A DNA stretch of 64,000 nucleotides from an uncultured Mesonia sp. (GCA_947499595.1 CANMOY010000001.1:186001-250000); one strand, 5' to 3'. Counted from the first letter of the stretch, positions 52,049-62,079 are shown. Notes: generated by a model from the letters alone, not told the origin. Numbers and translations are program-made.

Positions 52049-54469
52049 TTATCTCAACTGGGCGTCGAGTTCTTTAGCCAGTTGTTTTTGTAATTTATTC
52101 ATTACTTTATCTATCTGTTTGTCAGTCAGAGTTTTATTCTTGTCTAAAAAAGTAAAACTAACTGCATAACTTTTTTTGTTTTCTGGTAATTCTTTTCCTT
52201 GATAAACATCAAATAAATCAACAGACTCCAAACATTTTTTCTCCGTTTTTAAAGCAAGCTCGTAGATTTGCTCGAATTTTACAGATTCATCCACCAAAAG
52301 GGCAAAATCTCTTCTTGAAGAAGGATATTTTGGTATAGGTTCATACTTTACATTTGTCTTGCTGATTATTTCTATTATAGCGTCCCAATTAAAACAAGCT
52401 GTTAGTACCTCTTGTTCTATGTCAAATTCTTTTAAAATTGACTTTTTAACAACTCCAAAATTTACTAAATTGATATTCTTTATACTATAGGTTAATCCTT
52501 CTGATAAATCATTAGAATCAATAGGGATAGTATTAAATTTGGTTATGTTTAGTCGAGACAGTAAGCCCTCTACTATACCCTTTAAGTAGAAGAAATCGGT
52601 TGGTTTCGTAGTCTCAAACCAATTATCTTCATTTCTGTTTCCAGTAACAATTAGTTGTAATTGCTTATTTTCTTTGTATCCTTTTTTATTTTGATAAATC
52701 TTCCCGAATTCAAAAAATTTAAGATCGGTGCTCTGTCGATTTAAATTATAGGCGATAGCTTCCAATCCGCTAAACAGCATAGATTGGCGCATTACACTTA
52801 GTTCTTGACTTAGTGGATTTAGGATTTCTACATTTTCTTCTTTTACCAGATCTTTATTCAGAGCGGTGTAATCTTTGGTTAGTGAATTAGCCATCATTTC
52901 ATGATAACCTTGGGCCACTAATTGTTGAGCGATAAGATTTTGTATTTTAAAATCTTCATATCGGTTAGTGTTGGCTATGGTTGCATTTAGTTTTTCACTA
53001 AATTCAATATTGTTATATCCATAAACCCTTAAAATTTCTTCAATTACATCAACCTCTCTTTGTACGTCCACGCGATAGGCAGGAATTGTAAGGCCTAAAC
53101 CGGTTTCTGTAACGTTATTGACGCGAATATCTAAGGATGCCAAAATAGACTTGATAACACTAGGGTCTAATTCTTCCCCTACTAAAGAGTTTATTTTCTT
53201 AAAAGTGAGAAATACCTGAAAATCATTTATTTTTTTTGGGTATATATCATCTAAATCACTAGAAACAAAGCCTCCTGCAATTTCTTGAATTAAAAGGGCT
53301 GCTCGTTTTAAGGCATATTCTGTAATGTGAGGATCTACACCGCGCTCAAATCGAAACGAAGCATCAGTGTTTATACCATGTCTTTTAGCTGATTTTCTCA
53401 CGCTTACCGGATTAAAGTACGCGCTTTCTAAAAATACGGTAGTGGTTTTTTCTGTCACCCCAGAGTTTAAACCTCCCATAACCCCCGCCATACAAATAGG
53501 ACCGTTTGCATCACAAATCATAAGATCTTCTTCGTGAAGCTCACGTTCAACATCATCTAACGTCGTAAATTTTGTTTTTGCAGCTAGCGTTTTAACTTCA
53601 ATCTTGTTACCTTTAATAGCTTTAGCGTCAAAGGCGTGAAGCGGTTGGCCAAGCTCATGCATTACATAATTGGTAGCATCAACAATATTGTTTTTCGGTG
53701 TGATTCCTATCGCTTTTAATTTGTCTTGCATCCAATTGGGAGATGCTTTAACTTCAACATCCGAAAGGGTAATACCGCAATAACGTGGGGTTAATTGATA
53801 ATCCTGAACTTCAATTTGTACGCGGTGACTACGTTTCTCTACATGAAAACCGCTCACCGATGGGGTGTTTAGCGAACCGTTGATGTCGTGTCTCAGCAAA
53901 CCAGCTTTTATATCTCTTGCGACACCAAAATGACTCATAGCATCAGCGCGATTAGGGGTAAGGCCAATCTCAAAAACCTTATCATAGGTTATTTCAAAAA
54001 CCTGATTTAAAGGTGTGCCTGGTTTTAATTTACTATCTAGCACTAAAATCCCTTCATGACTTTGCCCTAATCCTAATTCATCTTCGGCGCATATCATTCC
54101 AAAGCTATATTCACCTCTTATTTTACCTTTCTTTATTTTCCAAGCTTCTCCTTTATCATCATACAGTTGAGTACCAATGGTAGCCACCGGTACTTTTTGA
54201 CCTGAAGCAACATTTGGGGCACCACAGACAATTTGTAAGTTTTCCTTTTCACCAATATTAACTTGGGTTAGCTTTAATTTATCGGCGTTGGGATGCTGGA
54301 TACAAGAAATGACTTCTCCTACTACAATTCCTTCTAAACCGCCTTTTACCGACTCATAATCATCAATACCTTCTACTTCCAAACCTAGGTCTGTAAGTAA
54401 AACTTCCATTTTTTCGGCACTCCAATCTGTTTTGATAAATTCTTTAATCCAGTTATATGAAATTTTCAT
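52049..54469 (-). CDS. pheT: Phenylalanyl-tRNA synthetase beta subunit
   Basis: 806 residues with the complete domain order. N-terminal B1 and OB-fold tRNA-binding domain (CIQHPNADKLKLTQVNIG about 57-74), B3/B4 and B5 domains (NNIVDATNYVMHELGQPLHAFD; ESAYFNPVSVRKSAKRHGINTDASFRFERG), the class II-like catalytic-fold region and a C-terminal anticodon-binding ferredoxin-like domain (PKYPSSRRDFALLVDE). The alpha subunit gene is not adjacent, as is usual in Flavobacteriia. Confidence 0.97.
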   Translation of the reverse strand: MKISYNWIKEFIKTDWSAEKMEVLLTDLGLEVEGIDDYESVKGGLEGIVVGEVISCIQHPNADKLKLTQVNIGEKENLQIVCGAPNVASGQKVPVATIGTQLYDDKGEAWKIKKGKIRGEYSFGMICAEDELGLGQSHEGILVLDSKLKPGTPLNQVFEITYDKVFEIGLTPNRADAMSHFGVARDIKAGLLRHDINGSLNTPSVSGFHVEKRSHRVQIEVQDYQLTPRYCGITLSDVEVKASPNWMQDKLKAIGITPKNNIVDATNYVMHELGQPLHAFDAKAIKGNKIEVKTLAAKTKFTTLDDVERELHEEDLMICDANGPICMAGVMGGLNSGVTEKTTTVFLESAYFNPVSVRKSAKRHGINTDASFRFERGVDPHITEYALKRAALLIQEIAGGFVSSDLDDIYPKKINDFQVFLTFKKINSLVGEELDPSVIKSILASLDIRVNNVTETGLGLTIPAYRVDVQREVDVIEEILRVYGYNNIEFSEKLNATIANTNRYEDFKIQNLIAQQLVAQGYHEMMANSLTKDYTALNKDLVKEENVEILNPLSQELSVMRQSMLFSGLEAIAYNLNRQSTDLKFFEFGKIYQNKKGYKENKQLQLIVTGNRNEDNWFETTKPTDFFYLKGIVEGLLSRLNITKFNTIPIDSNDLSEGLTYSIKNINLVNFGVVKKSILKEFDIEQEVLTACFNWDAIIEIISKTNVKYEPIPKYPSSRRDFALLVDESVKFEQIYELALKTEKKCLESVDLFDVYQGKELPENKKSYAVSFTFLDKNKTLTDKQIDKVMNKLQKQLAKELDAQLR

Positions 54470-54495
54470 AGGTAATCATCTTGTTTTATGGGGAG

Positions 54496-54503
54496 CAAAT
54501 ATA
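54496..54503 (-). promoter_or_regulatory. Candidate -7 box of pheT (TATATTTG)
   Basis: The minus strand reads TATATTTG, matching TAnnTTTG, 26 nt upstream of the pheT ATG at 54469. The nearest TTG upstream is only 13 bases away, shorter than usual. Confidence 0.45.
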
Positions 54504-54577
54504 AAATTTATTTTCTCAAAAAAGCTTTAAATATCAATTGGCTTGGGTACAATTCTATAATATTTTAAATTTTTTGT

Positions 54578-56683
54578 TTAACTGATGTATTTCCAATTTT
54601 TTTTGTTTTTAGTGATATTCAAATAGGTGTTTTTTAGCCGGGTATGTTCGGTATGTTCTAAACGTTCATCTTTTTCAATAATCTTTTTTGCCCATTTACG
54701 GGCTTGTTGTAAAATATCTTGATCTTGAACAATATCGGCAATTTTCATTTGCAAAATACCACTTTGTTGGGTGCCCATTAAATCTCCAGGTCCACGCAAT
54801 TTTAAATCAACTTCAGATAGTTTAAAACCATCGTTAGTTTGAGTCATCGCCTCTAACCTGATTTTGCTATCATTAGAAAGTTTTTGCCCTGTAATTAAAA
54901 TACAAAAACTTTGTTCGGCACCACGGCCCACCCGTCCTCTTAATTGGTGTAACTGCGATAAACCAAAGCGCTCTGCACTTTCAATCACCATTACACTTGC
55001 ATTGGGTACGTTAACACCCACTTCTATAACCGTTGTAGCTACCATAATTTGGGTTTCACCTTTTACAAAACGATTCATCTCAAACTCCTTGTCAGCTGGT
55101 TTCATTTGACCGTGAACCACCGAAATTTGATATTCTGGCATAGGAAAATCTCTAGCAATACTCTCATACCCATCCATCAAGTCTTTATAATCCATATGTT
55201 CACTTTCTTGAATCAACGGGTAAACAATATAAACTTGTCTACCTTTTTTAATTTCTTTTTTGAGAAAATGAAATACTTTTAACCTATTATTATCATAGCG
55301 ATGAACCGTTGTGATAGGCTTTCTGCCGGGCGGGAGTTCATCAATTATAGAGATGTCTAAATCGCCATAAAGACTCATAGCAAGGGTTCTTGGAATTGGC
55401 GTAGCGGTCATGACCAGAATATGAGGTGGTAATTGATTTTTGGTCCATAATTTTGCACGTTGAGCAACTCCAAAACGATGCTGTTCATCAATAATAGCTA
55501 AGCCCAAATTTTTAAAAACAACCTTATCCTCTAAAAGTGCATGGGTGCCAATAAGTATTTTAAGCTCTCCACACTCCAGACTTTCATGAATTCTTTTGCG
55601 GTCTTTTTTCTTAGTTGATCCAGTTAATAACTCTATCTCTATATTAATAGGTGCACAAAGTTCTAGTAACCCCTGATAATGCTGAGTGGCTAGAATTTCT
55701 GTTGGCGCTATTATACAAGCTTGAAAATCATTATCTAAAGCCAATAAAGAAGATAAAAAAGCCACCATTGTTTTTCCAGAACCAACATCACCTTGTAAAA
55801 GCCTATTCATTTGAGCACCAGTCCCCATATCGTTTCTAATCTCTCTTACCACTCGTTTTTGAGCGTTAGTTAGTGTAAAGGGTAAATGTTGCTCATAAAA
55901 CTTTGTAAATAAGCTACCTACTTTTGTAAAGTTATAGCCTTTAATCTTTTGTTTTCTTATTTTATTCTTTAGAATGAGTTGCAGTTGTACATAAAATAAC
56001 TCTTCAAATTTTAGTCTATATTTTGCTTGAGCTAACAACTCAGCGTTTTTTGGAAAGTGTATATATAAAAGGGCCTTTGCCTTAGGCATCATATTTAGCT
56101 CCTTTAGAAGGTAATCGGGTAAAGTTTCAGAAAATTGCTTGTAAGATAACTTAATTAGATTCTCTATGGCTTTAGAAATAATCTTATTACTCACGCCACG
56201 CTTACTTAATTTTTCTGTACTTGGATAAATGGGCTGCATCAAGCCACTTAAACTTTTTTTCTGTTCTTCAAGGCTTTTAAGGTCTGGATGAGGCATAGAA
56301 AATTGCCCGTTGAACCAATTAATTTTACCAAAAATAACATATGCTGTGTTTAATTTTAGCGATTCTCTTATCCATTTAATGCCCTTAAACCAAACCAATT
56401 CTAGGCTACCGGTATTGTCTGTAAAACTAGCGACCAAGCGTTTGGTTTTACCTTGATCAATAATCTTTAAATGCGTTATTTTACCTACAATTTGCACTTC
56501 TGCATCATTTCTTTGTAGCTCGTTTATCTTGTAATATTTAGTTCTGTCAATATACCGGTTAGGAAAGAAATGCAATAAATCTGAATAAGTATAAATACTC
56601 AGTTCTTCCTTTAACAGTTTAGCCCGATTTGGACCTATTCCTTTGAGGTAATCTATTGGAGTTAATAAATAAGATGAATTCAT
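54578..56683 (-). CDS. recG: ATP-dependent DNA helicase RecG
   Basis: Remodels stalled replication forks and branched DNA. 701 residues. N-terminal wedge/OB domain (AEVQIVGKITHLKIIDQGKTKR about 62-83), then SF2 helicase motifs: LLQGDVGSGKT (I), DEQHRFG (II), MTATPIPRTLAMS (III), and QIMVATTVIEVGVNVPNASVM with QLHQLRGRVGRG (V/VI). GPGDLMGTQQSG marks the RecG C-terminal region. Alone in its transcript, divergent from the M1 peptidase gene. Confidence 0.97.
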   Translation of the reverse strand: MNSSYLLTPIDYLKGIGPNRAKLLKEELSIYTYSDLLHFFPNRYIDRTKYYKINELQRNDAEVQIVGKITHLKIIDQGKTKRLVASFTDNTGSLELVWFKGIKWIRESLKLNTAYVIFGKINWFNGQFSMPHPDLKSLEEQKKSLSGLMQPIYPSTEKLSKRGVSNKIISKAIENLIKLSYKQFSETLPDYLLKELNMMPKAKALLYIHFPKNAELLAQAKYRLKFEELFYVQLQLILKNKIRKQKIKGYNFTKVGSLFTKFYEQHLPFTLTNAQKRVVREIRNDMGTGAQMNRLLQGDVGSGKTMVAFLSSLLALDNDFQACIIAPTEILATQHYQGLLELCAPINIEIELLTGSTKKKDRKRIHESLECGELKILIGTHALLEDKVVFKNLGLAIIDEQHRFGVAQRAKLWTKNQLPPHILVMTATPIPRTLAMSLYGDLDISIIDELPPGRKPITTVHRYDNNRLKVFHFLKKEIKKGRQVYIVYPLIQESEHMDYKDLMDGYESIARDFPMPEYQISVVHGQMKPADKEFEMNRFVKGETQIMVATTVIEVGVNVPNASVMVIESAERFGLSQLHQLRGRVGRGAEQSFCILITGQKLSNDSKIRLEAMTQTNDGFKLSEVDLKLRGPGDLMGTQQSGILQMKIADIVQDQDILQQARKWAKKIIEKDERLEHTEHTRLKNTYLNITKNKKNWKYIS

Positions 56684-56754
56684 AGGGCTAAGATAGTTTT
56701 TGTAAAAAGTTTTCGCAACTACAATGCGCTTAAAATAGGTTAATTTAAACCAAT

Positions 56755-56762
56755 TAATTTTG
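56755..56762 (+). promoter_or_regulatory. Candidate -7 box for the M1 aminopeptidase gene (TAATTTTG)
   Basis: TAATTTTG matches TAnnTTTG and lies 25 nt upstream of the ATG at 56788. No recognisable -33 TTG; moderate support only. Confidence 0.4.
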
Positions 56763-56787
56763 TATTTTTCAACACCAAAACGCTTTT

Positions 56788-58872
56788 ATGAAAAAGATTT
56801 ATTTGTTGCTTCTTCCTCTTTTCTTTACGGAATTGATTTGTGCCCAAAATCAGAGGTATTTAGATATTAAAAATATAAGTGCTTTTTTAAAAATTAAACC
56901 TGTTAAAAAGCAGGTTGCCGGTGAGGTAGAACTTCAATTTATCCTAAATCAAGCATGCGATTCTATCTTTTTAGATGCTAAATATATGGAAGAAGTAGTT
57001 TTGAAAACCTCACAAATATCCTTGAAAACTACATCTGAAAAAATATGGTTTTATAATGATTTTAAGTCAGATAGTTTATATTCTATTCAATTTGAATATC
57101 TAGCAAGGCCCCAACAAACCTTATATTTTAATAACTGGGAAACTCCAGAAAGAGCTCAAATTTTCTCGCAAGGACAAGGAAAATACACCTCTCACTGGTT
57201 ACCTAGCTTAGATGATATGAACGATAAAATAGAGTTTGATCTAAGTTTTGAGGCACCTCGAGAGTATACCTTAATTAGTAACGGAAAATTGAAAAGCAAG
57301 AGTGATTTTGAGGAGGTGTCGCGCTGGACGTATGATATGCAAAAACCGATGAGTAGTTACCTGGTAATGGTTGCTTTAGGGAGATTTGATTTTGAAAAAA
57401 TTCAGAGTAAATCGGGTGTACCTATATATCTGTATTTTGACCCCAGGGATCATAAGTTGGTTGAACCTACATACCGATATACCAAAGAAATATTCGATTT
57501 TCTCGAGTCAAGTATTGGGGTAGCTTATCCTTGGCAAAATTACAAACAAGTACCCGTAAAGGACTTTTTATATGCCGGAATGGAAAATACAGGAGCCACC
57601 GTTTTCTCAGAACAATTTTTAACCGACTCTATAGGTTTTGTCGATCAAAATTATGTCAATGTAAATGCCCATGAATTGGCTCATCAATGGTTTGGTAATT
57701 TAATTACCGAAACCAGCTCAACACATCATTGGCTGCATGAGGGTTTCGCTACCTATTATGCTTTAAAAGCAGAGCGAGAAATATTTGGTGACGATTATTT
57801 TTTTTATTCTATGTACCAAACCGCAGAACGATTATCTGCAGCGAGTGAATCGGGTAGAGGAGAAGCGCTTCTGAATCCAAAAGCAAGCTCACTCACCTAT
57901 TACCAAAAAGGAGCGTGGGCGCTATTTTTTTTAGAAAATAAATTAGGCCAGTCAGTTTTTAAAAAGATAGTGGAAAGTTTTTTAGAAAAATATGCTTACC
58001 AGAATGTTAGAACCGAAGATTTTATAAAAGTAGCCGAAGAAATTTCAGGCAAGGATTTAAGTTGGTTTGAGAAAAAGTGGTTATTAGCAAATACATTTCC
58101 TTCTTATGAAGCAATGAGACTTTTAAGCACCAATGAATTTATGCAAAAATATTTAGCATTAAACGCATTAAGAGAGCTTCCACTAGAGCAGAAAGTTGAA
58201 GATTTAAAGAATGTATTAAGCGCTCCTGTAAACGAATATTTGGGGCAAGAGGCAGTAATTCAATTGAGTTTAGAAAATACCCATTCACCCGAAGTGGTTG
58301 CTTTACTTAAATTGGCGCTTAAAAGCGAATCTTTACTGGTAAAACAAAGTGTAGCACTGCATATTGATAAGATTCCGCTCACTTTAAAAGAAGAATATGA
58401 GCAATTACTATATGAAAAATCATATACCACACAAGAAGCTGCACTTTTAAATTTATGGATCAATTTTCAGAGCAACCGAGCGAATTACCTAGAGCTCTTA
58501 AAAGATAAGCAAGGTTTTTACAATAAAAGTTTACGCCACCTTTGGCTAGGGCTGCATTTGGCAACTCCCGCTTATAAACCGGAAAACAAAACGGTAATCT
58601 TTCAAGAATTGAATCAGTATACCAATGCTATTTATGATATTAGTATTAGACGAAGTGCCTTTTCTATAATAAGGCAAATTAATTTATGGTCAGATGAAAG
58701 CTTGCTCAATTTAATAAAAGCTACCCAGCATTATAATTGGCGTTTTTATAGCTTTGCACGTAATTTGATTAAAGAATTAGCAAAACAAAGAGAGTTAAAA
58801 GAACAGATAATTGCTCTCAGCCAACAAGTAGAATTTAGGAATAAACAATTTTTAAAAACAATTTTAGATTAA
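56788..58872 (+). CDS. M1 family metallo-aminopeptidase, exported
   Basis: 694 residues with signal peptide (IYLLLLPLFFTELICAQ). N-terminal beta-saddle domain, the substrate-amine site AGMEN (263-267, in place of GAMEN), zinc motif HELAH at 295-299 with the third ligand E318 in EGFAT exactly 18 residues on, and a C-terminal alpha-helical repeat domain. Probably a periplasmic aminopeptidase for imported peptides. The stop overlaps the start of the patatin-like gene by one base (TAATG). Confidence 0.94.
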   Translation: MKKIYLLLLPLFFTELICAQNQRYLDIKNISAFLKIKPVKKQVAGEVELQFILNQACDSIFLDAKYMEEVVLKTSQISLKTTSEKIWFYNDFKSDSLYSIQFEYLARPQQTLYFNNWETPERAQIFSQGQGKYTSHWLPSLDDMNDKIEFDLSFEAPREYTLISNGKLKSKSDFEEVSRWTYDMQKPMSSYLVMVALGRFDFEKIQSKSGVPIYLYFDPRDHKLVEPTYRYTKEIFDFLESSIGVAYPWQNYKQVPVKDFLYAGMENTGATVFSEQFLTDSIGFVDQNYVNVNAHELAHQWFGNLITETSSTHHWLHEGFATYYALKAEREIFGDDYFFYSMYQTAERLSAASESGRGEALLNPKASSLTYYQKGAWALFFLENKLGQSVFKKIVESFLEKYAYQNVRTEDFIKVAEEISGKDLSWFEKKWLLANTFPSYEAMRLLSTNEFMQKYLALNALRELPLEQKVEDLKNVLSAPVNEYLGQEAVIQLSLENTHSPEVVALLKLALKSESLLVKQSVALHIDKIPLTLKEEYEQLLYEKSYTTQEAALLNLWINFQSNRANYLELLKDKQGFYNKSLRHLWLGLHLATPAYKPENKTVIFQELNQYTNAIYDISIRRSAFSIIRQINLWSDESLLNLIKATQHYNWRFYSFARNLIKELAKQRELKEQIIALSQQVEFRNKQFLKTILD

Positions 58873-59777
58873 TGAAGGCATTGGTTATTTCGGGTGGGGG
58901 TAGTAAAGGCGCCTATGCAGGTGGTGTAGCTGAATTTTTAATTCGTACACAAAATAAGAAATATTCTATTTTTGTTGGTTCATCTACGGGTAGTTTATTA
59001 ATTCCTCACTTAGCTATCGGTAAATTAGATAAGCTGTACAATACTTATACACAGGTTACGCAATCAAGTATTTTTAGTATAAATCCTTTTACCATTAAGA
59101 AAAAAGAGGATAGAGAGTATGTAGGTATTAACTTCATTAATACGCTAATTCAGTTCATAAAAAATAAACGTACGTTTGGAGAAAGTAAAAACCTACACAA
59201 ACTCATACGTCAAAAAATCACACCAGAAGAATTTTTATTGATAAAAGAGAGTGTAACCGATGTAGTAGTTACCGTTTCAAATCTTACCAAAAACAAGGTT
59301 GAGTATAAATCGATTAAAAATTTTAACTATGATGAATTTTGCGAATGGATCTGGATTTCTTGTAACTACGCGCCATTTATGAGTTTGGTGAAGAAAAATG
59401 GTTGTGAGTATGCCGATGGAGGTTTTGGTTCACTAGTGCCCATTCGTGAAGCAATACGGCGTGGTGCTACAGAAATTGATGCAATTGTGTTAGAATCTGA
59501 AAATATGGAGCATAATAAAGTATTGGGGAACAACCCTTTCTCGCTTATGGTAAACCTTTTCGGATTTATGCTCGACCAAGTTGAACGAAGCAATATAATT
59601 GAGGGAAAGTTGGCAGCTATAAATAATAATGTAACCCTAAACCTATATTACACACCTAGTAAATTAACAGAGAATTCATTAATTTTTGACAAAAAATTAA
59701 TGTCAGAATGGTGGCAACAAGGTTACTTATATGCACAAAAAAAAGCAGCTCATTCGGATGAGAATGAGCTACGATAA
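58872..59777 (+). CDS. Patatin-like phospholipase family protein
   Basis: 301 residues. Oxyanion loop SGGGSKGAYAGG (7-18), nucleophile elbow GSSTG (Ser38, 36-40), and the catalytic aspartate D182 in ADGGFGS. No signal peptide, so cytosolic or membrane-associated acyl hydrolase with unknown lipid substrate. Translationally coupled to the M1 peptidase. Its last 10 codons contain a hairpin that also serves as terminator for the opposite strand. Confidence 0.92.
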   Translation: MKALVISGGGSKGAYAGGVAEFLIRTQNKKYSIFVGSSTGSLLIPHLAIGKLDKLYNTYTQVTQSSIFSINPFTIKKKEDREYVGINFINTLIQFIKNKRTFGESKNLHKLIRQKITPEEFLLIKESVTDVVVTVSNLTKNKVEYKSIKNFNYDEFCEWIWISCNYAPFMSLVKKNGCEYADGGFGSLVPIREAIRRGATEIDAIVLESENMEHNKVLGNNPFSLMVNLFGFMLDQVERSNIIEGKLAAINNNVTLNLYYTPSKLTENSLIFDKKLMSEWWQQGYLYAQKKAAHSDENELR

Positions 59778-59786
59778 AAATTTTTT
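59739..59786. terminator. Terminator hairpin embedded in the 3' end of the patatin-like gene
   Basis: Stem AGCTCATTC (59747-59755) and GAATGAGCT (59762-59770) around GGATGA. On the minus strand it is followed by GC and eight T, a good intrinsic terminator for the convergent operon ending at 59805. On the plus strand the next T run (59781-59786) is 10 nt away, just past the stop codon, so it is weaker there. Confidence 0.7.
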
Positions 59787-59804
59787 GTTTTAAAATTTAA
59801 AAGC

Positions 59805-60323
59805 TTACCAAAGCCCCTTAACTTCTTGTTTAATGTAGGCTAAACCAGTTTGACTAGGTGAACTTTTTTCCATCATTTCAGATAAAATAACTTCTCTTAA
59901 CTTAGTGGGAGAGTCAACACTCTCGCTCATATTGGTTTTTCGAATAAGGGCAATAGTTGCGTTTTTGGTAGCTCTAATTGCATTCCAACAACCCTCACTA
60001 ACATATATTTGTTGCGAAATATTGTGTTCAAACTCTTTTTCTATATGGTGTATAAGTAAATTTTCATATTCATTTTTATCCTGGCTGTTTGGCTTTATTC
60101 TGATAAGCAAACTGCCTGGATCTATACGTTCAAGTAAAATTGTTAGTCGTTCTAGTGCCTGTAATCTAATGGGTAAGGTCTGTTTACTGCTTTGCCTTCG
60201 CAGCTCAAACAATTGTTTTTTATTTTCAGCTTTAAAATAACCATCAAAGAAATAGTAGCTTATTAAAGCCACTAAAATAGCCGGTAACAAGTAAAAAGCT
60301 AGTTGTATTAAGTTTTCTTCCAT
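59805..60323 (-). CDS. Membrane-anchored protein of unknown function
   Basis: 172 residues. One N-terminal membrane helix (LIQLAFYLLPAILVALISYYFF) is followed by a charged, mostly helical cytosolic part (ENKKQLFELRRQSSKQTLPIRLQALERLTILLERIDP). The pattern fits a Bacteroidota family (DUF7935-like, from memory, not certain). It begins 2 nt after the glutamate-synthase-type gene, which suggests a functional link with that membrane-anchored flavoprotein. Confidence 0.8.
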   Translation of the reverse strand: MEENLIQLAFYLLPAILVALISYYFFDGYFKAENKKQLFELRRQSSKQTLPIRLQALERLTILLERIDPGSLLIRIKPNSQDKNEYENLLIHHIEKEFEHNISQQIYVSEGCWNAIRATKNATIALIRKTNMSESVDSPTKLREVILSEMMEKSSPSQTGLAYIKQEVKGLW

Positions 60324-60325
60324 AA

Positions 60326-61930
60326 TTAATATCTTACTGTATCTTTTTTAACGTCTTCTTCAGATTTTTCTTTTTGATAATTTCCTCCAAGGTAAGGACA
60401 GTTTTGAATTGCTTCCATACCTTTAAATTCAACCTTAGTTTTATGATACTCATAGGCATCTGCTAATGTCTTGGTGAAATCTTGATCACTCAGGTTAATG
60501 TTTACATCATCCATAGTAAATTCACAAGGGTGTTCATAACCACAAGCGTGCGTAATTTCTAATACTTCTTTTCTAAAGTTTTTAAAATAAAAAAGATTTC
60601 GCTTGGCTTTGTCTTTGACATCAATACCGCGTTGCAACCATTTGTTTTGTGTCGCTATACCAGTAGGACAGGTGTTGTTATGACAGGACTGGGCCTGTAT
60701 ACAACCTATACTAATCATAGCTTCGCGTGCAACGTTTATACAATCTGCTCCCATGGCAAAGGCCATAATAGCCGAGGACGGAAACCCTAATTTACCACTA
60801 CCTATAAAGAAAATATCTTTGGTGAGATCATAATCTTTAAATATTCTATAAACACTTTTAAATCCATAGGCCCAAGGCACAGCAACGTGATCGGCAAAAC
60901 TAGGAGGTGCAGCACCTGTACCTCCTTCACCGCCATCAATACTTATAAAATCTGGTCCTTTTCCTGTTTCTTTCATCAATTCAGCCAATTGCTTCCAACC
61001 TATAGTTTTACCAATTGCGGCTTTTACACCAACTGGTAGGCCTGTTTTGTCTGCAATGTCTTCGATGAAATCAACCATTGAAGGAACATCGGTGAAAGCC
61101 GAATGATATGGGGGTGAGATAACATCCTTATTTAAGGGGACATGTCTAATTTCTGAAATCTCTTTAGTGATTTTAGAAGCTGGTAAAACACCACCTTTAC
61201 CAGGTTTAGCTCCTTGTGAAAGTTTAATTTCTATTGCCCTAATTTGAGGGTTGTCTTCGCACAATTTAACGAGTTTATCCATACTAAAGTTTCCCTCATC
61301 ATCACGAATTCCAAAATAACCCGTTCCTATCTGTAACATTAAATCGCCGCCTTTTTTATGGTAAGGAGATACACCTCCTTCGCCTGTGTTGTGAAAAGCA
61401 TTGGCCATTTTTACTCCTCGGTTTAAAGATTCAATAGCTTTCGCCGATAAACTTCCAAAGCTCATAGCCGAAACATTTATTGCCGAAGCAGGCCTATATG
61501 GTCTTCTGCGATTTTTCGAAAGCCCCATTACCTTAGCACAAGGTAAAAAATAAGGATCATTTACATTTGGATGATTTTCGGGCAATCTATAGGGCATCAT
61601 CGCATTATTGATAAAAATATAATTAGTTGCGTAAATGTCACGATCACTTCCAAAACCCTCATAATTATTTTGATTTTTTGCCGAAGCGTAAATCCAACCG
61701 CGTTGAATCCTATCAAAAGGCAATTCTTCGCGGTTGTTTGCCACGATATATTGGCGAAGCTCAGGACCAATACTTTCTAACATATATCTGAAGTGTCCGA
61801 CCACAGGAAAATTTCTCGTGATAATATGCTTTTTGTTGAAAAACAAATCCCGTATCGCAACTATAAGCACCACAATAAGTAGCCATTGCCACCAGGCAAG
61901 GTTACCTAAAAAATCAAGAATAGCATCCAT
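60326..61930 (-). CDS. FMN-binding glutamate-synthase-domain protein, membrane-anchored
   Basis: 534 residues. An N-terminal membrane helix (LAWWQWLLIVVLIVAI) precedes a complete GltB-like central/FMN TIM-barrel: SAMSFGSLSAKAIESLN, HNTGEGGVSPYH, the long EIKLSQGAKPGKGG, ISIDGGEGGTGAAP and the iron-sulfur cysteines in GCIQAQSCHNNTCPTG. The glutaminase domain and GltD partner are missing, so it cannot be a normal glutamate synthase. The oxidoreductase substrate is unknown. Co-transcribed with the small membrane protein at 59805. Confidence 0.92.
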   Translation of the reverse strand: MDAILDFLGNLAWWQWLLIVVLIVAIRDLFFNKKHIITRNFPVVGHFRYMLESIGPELRQYIVANNREELPFDRIQRGWIYASAKNQNNYEGFGSDRDIYATNYIFINNAMMPYRLPENHPNVNDPYFLPCAKVMGLSKNRRRPYRPASAINVSAMSFGSLSAKAIESLNRGVKMANAFHNTGEGGVSPYHKKGGDLMLQIGTGYFGIRDDEGNFSMDKLVKLCEDNPQIRAIEIKLSQGAKPGKGGVLPASKITKEISEIRHVPLNKDVISPPYHSAFTDVPSMVDFIEDIADKTGLPVGVKAAIGKTIGWKQLAELMKETGKGPDFISIDGGEGGTGAAPPSFADHVAVPWAYGFKSVYRIFKDYDLTKDIFFIGSGKLGFPSSAIMAFAMGADCINVAREAMISIGCIQAQSCHNNTCPTGIATQNKWLQRGIDVKDKAKRNLFYFKNFRKEVLEITHACGYEHPCEFTMDDVNINLSDQDFTKTLADAYEYHKTKVEFKGMEAIQNCPYLGGNYQKEKSEEDVKKDTVRY

Positions 61931-62079
61931 TAAATTTGAATTAAAGCAAAATTTTATTTTTGGACTAAGGTATTTAATTTATTCGGTAAACTAAAAAGTT
62001 TTTATTTTTATATCTCTAGAACATTTATGAGTTTAATTTTTAATTTTTTGATAAATTCACGCCTCAAAAAAAATGCATT

